64,000 nt of DNA from Persicaria tinctoria (taxonomy: Eukaryota > Streptophyta > Magnoliopsida > Caryophyllales > Polygonaceae). Positions 56,042-64,000 of this stretch are shown piece by piece. Where the stretch lies: assembly GCA_037127255.1 (NCBI GenBank), contig JBANSL010000005.1:620001-684000 (forward strand), read 5' to 3'. Both the position numbers and the translations under genes were made by a program. The stretch's first letter is position 1. Every line of letters begins with the position of its first letter. The notes beneath the pieces were generated by a model. The model was not told the DNA's origin, ran no database searches, and saw only the letters and a program-made list of their open reading frames with translations.

Positions 56042-56831
56042 ATTAAAGAGGGCTAAAAAGGTTGGCGGAAATAGAATCTAAAAAACGGCACAACAACCAG
56101 TGATCCGCGGACGAGAATGACATGCACAAAAGGGACAGGTGGCGCACATGCCCCCATCCAAGTGCATCTTCTCTCCCTGACACGTGGCAACCCGACATCA
56201 ACAAGTGGCCAAAAGAATGGAACTTTCCCCTCATCAGGTAGACGGAGCGACACACTATAAAAGGGAGAAAGGATACGAAAGATGGGACTTTTTGGAAACA
56301 ACAAATAGGGGACGCCAGTTCCAAAAGAGGAAGAGAGGGAAACCGTTGCGTCAAGGCTCTTTCCTTGCATTTCCCATCCCTCACCCGTCCGCGGATAACC
56401 TAAGATTCAAGAACGGCAGCGAATCCAGGACAGGTAGTAGGATAACACTCCAAGGAGCCAGCGAGCGCATAGCTTTATTTTTGCCCTCGATCTCTCCTAC
56501 AGTGAATCGGCAAAACTCCTATACCATTAGGTCACTTGATGAACCCGAATTAGTAGAAAGGATGCGAGCCTTTTCGGAAGGTTCGGCGGCACCGGTCGTG
56601 AGATCCTCACATATAGAGAGGGTCTCAGGTAGCGGGTAAGACCGTCATTATTTCCTCGGGGTTAATGCGTCTCAGGTAAGGTCCTTTTCCCCCTTTATCG
56701 CCTTCATCAGGTGATAGTTATAGTGGAAAGGGGGCTTCAGGTAAGTCCGTATTACCCATCTTCCACAAGAGGGAATATGTGGCATATCCCCCCATGGGAA
56801 TGTGGGGCGGGGAACACTTTTTCTATTGCGG
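56042..56831 (+). mobile_element. LTR-like insertion in the left arm of element 3
   Basis: It contains a candidate TATA box (CACTATAAAAGGG near 56263), CA-rich and purine-rich runs, and a GGTCTCAGGTAGCGGGTAAG-like segment near 56620, resembling Gypsy LTR promoter DNA. Exact borders and a target duplication are not resolved. Confidence 0.35.
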
Positions 56832-57041
56832 TTTCGTCAGTCGGATAAATCAGAAAAATGCGGTTTGAGGCCGCGCTTCTTCCATTTTTTTCCTTAATTA
56901 AAAAAACTAAAAAAAATATACGTAAAACGCGGCATGAAGCGGTGAGTGCTGTAGTGTAATGATGTGGGCACAATTAGAGTCGGTACTGTGCACTAGGCCA
57001 CCACCGTCGTCGGCGCCCGGAACTGACTTCAGACGAAACAA

Positions 57042-57263
57042 GTGACCACCGTTGTCGGCAGCCAACGTCTGTGCACCACAGCCACCACCGTCGCCGACGC
57101 CCGAACTGGATCCGGAATCCGGCAAATCAAAATTTGGATGAACGATTGGATCCGGAATCCCGACGAGCTGATCCTCAAGATCTTCCAGTGGATCCACTCC
57201 GAGCCGCGATGCCTGCTCCCTCGTTTGCCACCGCCGGCTTCCCCTCGAGCGCCTAAGCCGTGA
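57042..57263 (+). pseudogene. Captured fragment, weakly F-box-like
   Basis: One frame reads DWIRNPDELILKIFQWIHSE followed by PRCLL, which recalls the start of an F-box (P-D-E-L-L-x-x-I-F). Downstream the frame becomes Pro-rich and ends. The fragment is too short to prove; it lies inside an element that appears to carry foreign GC-rich DNA. Confidence 0.3.
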
Positions 57264-57361
57264 AACCCTCCGCATCGGCGACGGTGGCCCCTTCTTTCGT
57301 CTGAAGCCGGTCTCGGACGTCGGCGATGTTGGTGGTCGTGGTGCACAGGTGTTGCCGACGA

Positions 57362-57927
57362 CAATGTTCTAAAAAACGCTTGGCGGATGCTTGGCGGCAA
57401 GGTACCGCTAAGCGCCAAGACGGTTTGGCGGCCTTATTAGCGGTTTTTGGCGGATAAAACGGTTTTTGATTATTTTGTTATATTTATTCATAAACTATGT
57501 ATAAGACATATATTATGTAATAAACTATGTATTAATTTTAAGTTTATAGCATATCAAATAAAAAATCATCATTACCCTTTTTAAAGTAGTCTTAATCAAA
57601 TAGAAAATCATATAGATATATTCAAATAAGTATCATGACTTCATAATAGAGAAATTTGAAAGCATAAAAACTAAATAATATCAATTTAAAACCGCCAAGA
57701 CAACTAAGCCTCTATCCCGTGCTCGCCAAAACTCTTCCCCGCCAAGCCCGGTTTGCACCCGCCAAGGCCGCCAAGTCTCCATCTTGCACCCGCCAAGTTC
57801 GCCAAGGTGTTGTTTCATTCCCGCCAAGGCCCTCCCCCCGCCAAGCTACACCGCCAAGGCCGAATTCGGAACGGAGTGGGTCCGCCAAGCGTCTTGGCGG
57901 CCGCCAAGGCCGTTTTTTAGAACACTG
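57362..57927. mobile_element. Non-autonomous hAT element
   Basis: 566 bp flanked by a perfect 8-bp target duplication GCCGACGA (57354-57361 and 57928-57935). Termini are CAATGTTCTAAAAAACG and the inverted CAGTGTTCTAAAAAACG. Near both ends the motif CTTGGCGG/CCGCCAAG recurs more than ten times in total, as hAT subterminal transposase-binding arrays do. No transposase. The right-hand array is expanded (57680-57915). Confidence 0.88.
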
Positions 57928-58314
57928 GCCGACGATGGTGCTCCCTTCTTCCGCCTGAAGCTAGTCTCGGGCGCCGGGGACGGTGGTGGCCATGGTGCAC
58001 AGTACCTGCCCACGCCATTTACACCAAAACGATGCTCGTCCTTTTTTTTATTAAAAACAAATTTAAAGGTAAAACGCGATCTGATAAAAAAACGACGCGT
58101 TTTTCTGATTCATCTGACAAAAATGAATATTTTTATAAATAGTTTGAATGTGTGAATATTTCGGTAAATATTTATTTTTGGGTGAATGTTTCGAAAAAAA
58201 ATTCCGAAACAAAGCTATGTATCGTGAACTTTGTAACTATTTGTATGACTTAAAATGACAAAAAAAAAAAAAAAAGAGGAGACAAAACCCCACCGATTAC
58301 TCAAGAAAAGAAAC

Positions 58315-58590
58315 CAGCGCTTGCCCTGGCTTGGTCTGCTTAAGGCAAAGGAGTTAAACATTTCTCGCATTATGGTAGAGAGCGACAACCTGATGGTAAT
58401 AAATGCTATTCATGACGGTTGGCATTGTCTCTGGGAGATCGAAGTCCTTCTCTCTGACATCTTTCATATGCTCTTTCAGTTCGATGTGGTCTTGAATCTC
58501 TTGATTTTCCATTTTCCCACGTGTCAGATATGCTTCAAGACAGAGAACTTTGATTTGCATCCACAAGGATGTCAATGGAAGGTGTACTAA
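58315..58590 (+). pseudogene. RNase H-like (RVT_3) fragment of a LINE
   Basis: The translation PWLGLLKAKELNISRIMVES then DNLMVINAI and WEIEVLLSDI matches the central RNase H-like domain of plant LINE-derived sequences. Catalytic N-terminal and C-terminal parts are missing. Confidence 0.6.
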
Positions 58591-59164
58591 CAGAGACTAA
58601 CCTTTTTCAAATTATCACATGTATCAAAAAAGAAAAATACTCCGTAATAGGGCTTTGATTTTGCTTTTAAGTGATTGTTGAAGCAAATGTAACTAATTGA
58701 CTCCTCATACACCTTATAATAGGCACGAACTCCGAACTGATTTTGCTCTTACAAATGGACTGGGCTTCACCATATGCTAATTTGGTGGTTTAGCTTACTG
58801 AAGTAGATGCACTTTTTTTTTAAAAAAAAAGTCGGTTGGCGCCCTTGAATTGAGGTTGCAATGGGGTGGATCGTGTTGGATTGATTTGGGTTTTGGTTAT
58901 TTCAGTTTGGGGATATTGTATTATGATTTATGTTGAAGTCTTGCTGAACTTTTATTCTACAACGACCCGCAGTGGTGGAAATCTATACAAATGAAGCCTC
59001 CTCTGGACCTCTTACTTTGCCATTCTCTCTTCATTCATCAGCCACCCTAAAAAAAGTTCCTTAAAAAGTCAGCATTAGAAATTTAGACTCCAGTAGACAG
59101 TAGTGGTGAATTTCTCCCTTTACATGTGTTAGCAGCTTCATGGTAACCATGGAAGCAGTATTTG

Positions 59165-61204
59165 CTACGAGTCCAAGACGAGCTCGGCCCATGCTAACGA
59201 GGACGACAGATCAATCTGACTCTCCAATGTCGTGCACAGCTCACTCATTGGTGGCCTCTTCGTGGGATCGGTTCTGATGCATTGTCTTGCCACCTCACAA
59301 ACAACCTTCAGATCTTCGGATTCGAAATGCTTTAGCTGCGGATCCACCACCTGAGCCATCGCATATGGGACTTTGAGGTAGTCTCTCGCCTAGCGAAAAT
59401 CAATCAAGTATTATAATTGATCATTATCATCACCATCAATCAATTAAATATTAATGATATTTACACAAAGGGAAAAAATACTAACCCAATCTACTAAAGA
59501 ATTGTGATTCTTCGAGTACGGAAGTCTCCCACTGATTATCTCCAGTAGAAGCACGCCAAAAGCATACACATTGCCCTTCATGTCAAGATGGCGTTCTTCA
59601 ATGGAACACGGCAGGATACAGAAGGCACCGTTGCTTCCTATGGAGTTTGAGTTTTTCTCCGATCTTGCAAGAATGGTCTTCCAACTCTCAAAGTCGACCA
59701 GCTATTAAGAGAAGCTTTAGATGAGACGAAGAAGCTCCCCAAAAGACGCAATGAAGGCCGTTAAGAGTTCAAAGAACAAAGCAGAAGTTGATACCTTTGG
59801 TGAAAAATCTTCTGTGAGATAGACAGAACTAGAATTCAGCTCGGAAATGGTGAATGGTGGGTCAAGTTCGGAGTGAAGGTATTTTAAACCCCGAGCAATG
59901 CCTATAATAATCTTCATACGCTGCGTCCAAGATAGCTGGCAGCCATCTCCATCTGGCAGTATAAAACAGAACATTAAGTCCCCATTGCATATTTGAACAT
60001 CTAAAATCAGCTAAGAATGATATAGAAATGGCAAGCTGGCTTACAATGCAGGTGCTCGGAAAGTGTCCCATTGGGTGCGTATTCAAAAACCAACATCCTT
60101 GTGAACGGGAAGCTCTCCCTACAATAACCCAGCAATTTGGCTGCATTCTCATGATCTAATCTAGCCAGATCTGTGACCTGAAAGCACCCACAAACACATC
60201 CATTTGCATCTTCTCTGCTAACGTTACTTAAGTAAGAAACATGGTCTTTCTGGAAACATTGATGGTTAATTACCTCTCGCAGGAAATATAGCTCGTGATA
60301 ATCACTCCATTGCTCTTCTTTGATGCAAAAGGATATCACTGCAATCTCAGGCCCACCCTTCATCGTGCCTTTGTAAACCACGCTATCAGGGGAAGAACCT
60401 ATTATATTGCTAAAGTCTTCACATGCTTCTTCAAGCTCTTGCCTACTGTATTTCTTAATGTCCTTGAACATCTCTGAATCTGTTCACAACTCACAAGGGC
60501 TATCAAATTACTATGTCGTGATGAGAAAAGAAGAGGTAGCAGACACATATTTGATTCCTTTAACATTGAAACACACCTATATATAAGGACAAGCGATCCT
60601 TGTCACTCGGTGATTTTTTCCAAGGGATTATCATAGCTGATTTTGTATTGCACCTCAAGAAAGCAAAAAAGATTGCAGAGAATAGGGCAGCGCCCACTAT
60701 GACACCCGTCCCTATTTCCACAGCTAGAATCCATGTCGGCTTAGAGTTCCCTGGAGGCTTAGCTCCTTTCACTTGTGGCTTGTTGTTTGAGCTACTAGCT
60801 TCTGGATGGCTATTCATTGGCGATGAAGGAGCTGCACCCACACCTGTAGAGACAGAACCGTTATTGTGGGTTTAACTGATAAATTTGCATTACTAGATTA
60901 GCATTATGATATATAGAGATGGCAAAGCTCAGGTCAATACCACATTGGGAACTGGATCGCTGATTAACATTGTTCTCTTCAAGACAATTTCCTTGAAAGC
61001 TTGACCTGAAATACAATGATAGATTAGGAGATTCAATCCACAATCAGTTTTGTTGAATGAATCATTTGAGATGCCAGAGTATGATACCGTGGGAGATGCT
61101 GCAAGCACTTTGGTATGCTCCCGACAAAGAAGTTGTAGGAGAAGTCAGAAACTTGCAGCAAGGATGAAGGGCAAAAGCTAACATTGCTTCCGTTGGGTGC
61201 AAAC
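59165..61204 (-). CDS. LRR receptor-like pseudokinase, 5' part missing
   Basis: Eight exons join in frame: 61204-61088, 61005-60941, 60843-60577, 60479-60274, 60177-60045, 59952-59795, 59701-59486 and 59389-59165 (462 residues plus stop). The first visible exon holds the end of the LRR region (SDFSYNFFVGSIPKCL, then RSSFQGNCLEENN). The third has a Ser/Pro-rich stretch and a transmembrane helix (ILAVEIGTGVIVGAALFSAI). The rest is a kinase domain. This matches plant LRR receptor-like proteins of the At1g63430/At5g41180 type. The ATP-binding Lys (AVISF), HRD (TISELN) and DFG (VDFES) are all altered, so it is a pseudokinase, as is typical of that family. Signal peptide and upstream LRR exons are not found in the 840 bp before the PPR gene. 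Confidence 0.8.
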
Positions 61205-62042
61205 CTGATAATCCAAAGATCACCTGATGAGAAATCGCACTATATATCCTCCTTGTCGTGAATAACTAATAACACAATACAAGATACACTTACTGAACAG
61301 AAATAGTATCACATTTTCACTTCAACACAAAAATAGTACCACATTTTCTTATGCATATTTAGGATCTACTAACCTTAAGATTTAGTTTTTATTTGTAAAA
61401 TTGTAAGAGAAAAAACTAGGATTTAGAACAACAATGAAACTAACAATTAACGTTTATTAAAAGGCGAAAGAATAGTTCGCTTTGTGCTCACTCGCGGCTG
61501 TGTAACTAACAATTAGCCTTGTTTTACACAGAAAAATACAACTACCATACATAGTGTGCGCACATACGAAAATGTACACCAACTCAGCAACCATACATAG
61601 TGTCCAATATTTGGAGAAACTGCTGGCTCTTAATACATACCTTGAGGGTAATCTTCATCAAGGGTTACCGCATGCTGCCATGCCTCGTATCAGCTTAACA
61701 TTTCTCGCTTAATTATCATTTGTTGTGATAAATGGGTCAGGTTGCGGAGATCCATTTGTTCATCGGTTGAACTTGAAAGCCTACATCAGAGCATTATTAA
61801 TCAATAAATCAAACTGCCAAGTTTTTCTTATTTCATTCGAAGTTCTATCCAAGATGGAATCATGGAAAGATATGCTAGCCAAAACAAAATGAATTGATCT
61901 ACTTTGAAGCAAAGTGAAAAGGGCTTACTTGTAGCATAAAAATTCCGACACGAGCAGAAATCTGGTCCTTATGCAGCCGGCTAGCATTACTCCCCGTATT
62001 CTACAGTTGAAGCTTATATACAACAGTACAACAATGTTATCG
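61205..62042. other. Region where the receptor gene's 5' exons are expected
   Basis: No signal peptide, LRR-encoding exon or suitable donor in the right phase was found on the minus strand. The stretch may contain 3' untranslated sequence of the PPR gene on its right side. Fragments near 61640-61800 do not give LRR sequence in any frame. Confidence 0.45.
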
Positions 62043-64000
62043 TCAAAACTTGTCGTCTGGGACAAAACCCCTCTTAATCATTTCATCATGAAATCGAAAT
62101 GCTTCCTTGAGGTTTTCCTGGCTGACATACCCATTGATCAGCATTGTATACGTTGATCTATCAGGACTGATGCCTCTCTCATTCATCTTGTGGTATATCG
62201 AGCTTACTACTTGCATTTTACCTTGTCTACAGAAGCCATCTATAATAGTGTTGTAAGATATCGTATCAGGCAGTATCCCCTGGTCCTCCATTTTACTGAG
62301 CACGGCATAAGCCCTGTCGACATTTTCTTCTTTCATAAACCCGTAAATCAAGGTGTTGTAGGTAATGCTATCAGGAACAATGCCTTTTGCAATCATCTTG
62401 TTAAGGAATGAATCCGCCATGCTCACATCTCCTGATCGACAATATCCTTTTATAATGGTATTAGATGTGACAACAGTGGGTTCAATACCTTTCTCGATCA
62501 TCTCATCCCATAGCCTTAGAGCCTCAGGCACACGTTTTGTGCTGCAAAATCCATTGATAAGGATACAATAAGTAACGAGATTTGGATAAATACGCTGATC
62601 TATCATGTTCCTCCACAGTTCATGAGCTTTTTCCATGTTGCCTTCCTTGCAAAACCCATCAAGCAGAGTATTATAGGTGACAACGTCTGGCTTGAGATTC
62701 TTCTGAAGCATGGTCTCGAACAAGGCTACTGCTTTGTTCATGTTCCCATCCTTTGAATATCCATGAATCAGTGTTGTATATGTACAGAAATCAGGAAAAA
62801 TGCCCCTTTGCATCATCTCATCGAAGAGCCGGTCAGCTTCAGAAAGCATATTTTCCTTGCACAGTCCATTCAGTAAAGTGTTGTAAGTCACCACGTCCAT
62901 TATACATCCCTGCTTCACCATTTCATCTCTTGTTTTCATAGCCTCAGACATAGCACCACTTTTACAAAACCCGCCTATTAGAATGGTATACAAAACGCTG
63001 TCAGCAACCAACCCCGAGTTCTTCATATGCTCAAAATACCTAACTGCTCCATCAAGATGTCCATTCCTAGCTAGAGCCCCAATAACTGAACTAAAACTAA
63101 GTAAATCAGGAACAACACCTCTCTTAGACATTTCATCAAACAGCTTCTCTCCTTCAACAATGTCATTCCTTTTACTGTATTCGACAATCAATGAATTGTA
63201 GGTGGTAGTATCAGGACAAGGCCCAACTCTCCACATTTCATCTAGCACTTCCCTGGCCCTTTCATATCTCCTTTCCTTACACAACACACTTACAATGGAA
63301 TTATACGTAAACAACACAGGTTTCAGGCCCTTACTCTGCATCAAAGCCAAAATTTCAAAAGCTTTGTCTGCATTCCTCTCGCGACTATATGCAGCAATCA
63401 GTGTGTTATAAGTCACAAGATCAGGAGAAATCCCTTTCATTTCCATTTCCGACAAAAACGACATCGCATTCTCAATCTTCCTTTCTTTACACAGTGCATT
63501 GATCATTATATTTAGAGTATAAACATTCGCCTGAGTGCCATTTCTAACAGCTTCCTCATAGATTTCCCATGCCAAATCAACCCATCCAGACATCACTAAG
63601 CCAGCAAGAAGACCATTGCAGGCATTTACCGAAACAGAAATTCCCCTACTGCACAACAACCGGAACACCTCCGAGGCCTCTCGAAGCTTCCGAGCCTGCA
63701 CATATGTCCTAACCAACAGATCGAAAATCCCCAAATTCGAACCACAGATGCTACAGCTACCGATCATGGAATCCAAAATCTCAACCCTAGAAACTCCACT
63801 TTTGCGAATCATTCGGAGGATCAGAGCTTGTGCGTCCGAGGACCTCCTACCTCTAAACAGGTAATGAATCATGGCACTCAGCGAGAGCGTCGAGTGCCGG
63901 AAATTGTGAGAATTCGCGGAAACAACGTCGACGAAGGCTAGTCCCATGTGGAGGCTTTCACGGCACCGCCGGAGAACCTCGACGATGTCATGGGGGCTTA
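62043..64000 (-). CDS. P-class pentatricopeptide repeat protein (5' end beyond window)
   Basis: At least 652 codons are open to the right edge, ending MIKRGFVPDDKF. The frame continues upstream of the ATG at 63947 with SPHDIVEVLRRCRESLH, which matches the N-terminal region of plant homologues of At5g01110, so the real start lies outside. About fourteen 35-residue repeats follow one another with typical phrases (VTYNTLI, ALCKERKIENA, MEMKGISPDL, DGFCKEGNMEKA). There is no E or DYW domain, hence P class; such proteins bind specific organellar RNAs. The gene appears intronless and intact in the window. The nearest neighbour, the receptor pseudokinase, is on the same strand downstream. Confidence 0.92.
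   Translation of the reverse strand, partial: SPHDIVEVLRRCRESLHMGLAFVDVVSANSHNFRHSTLSLSAMIHYLFRGRRSSDAQALILRMIRKSGVSRVEILDSMIGSCSICGSNLGIFDLLVRTYVQARKLREASEVFRLLCSRGISVSVNACNGLLAGLVMSGWVDLAWEIYEEAVRNGTQANVYTLNIMINALCKERKIENAMSFLSEMEMKGISPDLVTYNTLIAAYSRERNADKAFEILALMQSKGLKPVLFTYNSIVSVLCKERRYERAREVLDEMWRVGPCPDTTTYNSLIVEYSKRNDIVEGEKLFDEMSKRGVVPDLLSFSSVIGALARNGHLDGAVRYFEHMKNSGLVADSVLYTILIGGFCKSGAMSEAMKTRDEMVKQGCIMDVVTYNTLLNGLCKENMLSEADRLFDEMMQRGIFPDFCTYTTLIHGYSKDGNMNKAVALFETMLQKNLKPDVVTYNTLLDGFCKEGNMEKAHELWRNMIDQRIYPNLVTYCILINGFCSTKRVPEALRLWDEMIEKGIEPTVVTSNTIIKGYCRSGDVSMADSFLNKMIAKGIVPDSITYNTLIYGFMKEENVDRAYAVLSKMEDQGILPDTISYNTIIDGFCRQGKMQVVSSIYHKMNERGISPDRSTYTMLINGYVSQENLKEAFRFHDEMIKRGFVPDDKF

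Larger units (their letters stand above)
55905..58210. mobile_element. Long-TIR element with nested insertions (Pack-type candidate 3)
   Basis: The outer arms 55905-56003 and 58111-58210 are inverted copies sharing AAATAAATATTTACCGAAAT and AAATATTCATTTTTGTC. The inverted match resumes further in: 56832-57050 corresponds to 57935-58110, including GTACTGTGCAC and a CACCACCGTC...GGCGCCCG block. The left arm is split by about 0.8 kb of LTR-like DNA and the interior by a hAT element. The GC-rich interior (about 57000-57360) appears captured. Confidence 0.6.

Overview
The window is nuclear DNA from a flowering plant, almost certainly a eudicot. The genes are intron-rich with GT/AG junctions. They encode plant families: an Urb2/Npa2-like nucleolar protein, J-domain proteins, a QALGGH zinc finger with an EAR motif, an NFD6-like mitochondrial protein, an LRR receptor pseudokinase and a long PPR protein. 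The intergenic space is AT-rich and crowded with plant transposons. I cannot name the species; an asterid is possible but unproven.

Layout. 0-17.4 kb is gene-rich, with every gene on the minus strand: URB2-like (5' part, running off the left edge), a five-exon J-domain gene, a four-exon RING membrane protein, a B3-domain fragment, an intronless C2H2 zinc-finger repressor and a two-exon NFD6-like gene. Between them lie Stowaway-like MITEs, a Helitron and a LINE 3' fragment. 17.5-20.7 kb holds two long-TIR elements that look like Pack-MULEs, separated by a 0.7 kb foldback repeat. 21.4-26.2 kb is a complete, apparently very recent Copia retrotransposon. It sits between the TATA box and the coding region of a small plastid-type J-domain gene (26.2-26.7 kb).

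27.4-55 kb has no convincing intact host gene. It contains a decayed Copia-derived element full of tiny hairpins, and a large inverted duplication (33.0-34.9 kb against 42.5-47.9 kb). The duplication encloses a CACTA end, a truncated Copia element and an orphan GEM-like exon. Its right arm carries a young non-autonomous LTR element (43.25-45.75 kb) with a minisatellite. Further right are LINE, Copia and LTR relics and two tRNA-like sequences. 55.9-58.2 kb is a third long-TIR element, with LTR-derived DNA and a well-defined hAT element nested in it. 59.1-64 kb returns to genes, both minus strand: an LRR receptor pseudokinase whose 5' exons are missing from the expected place, and a PPR gene running off the right edge.

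The host genes show no operon-like logic. The most informative signals are structural: the young Copia insertion at a promoter, the young LARD/TRIM-like element, the palindromic duplication with a templated repair junction, and the micro-hairpin field in the decayed Copia element. Exon coordinates were derived by hand from splice signals and frame continuity. Similarity statements rest on recognised family motifs, not on database searches.
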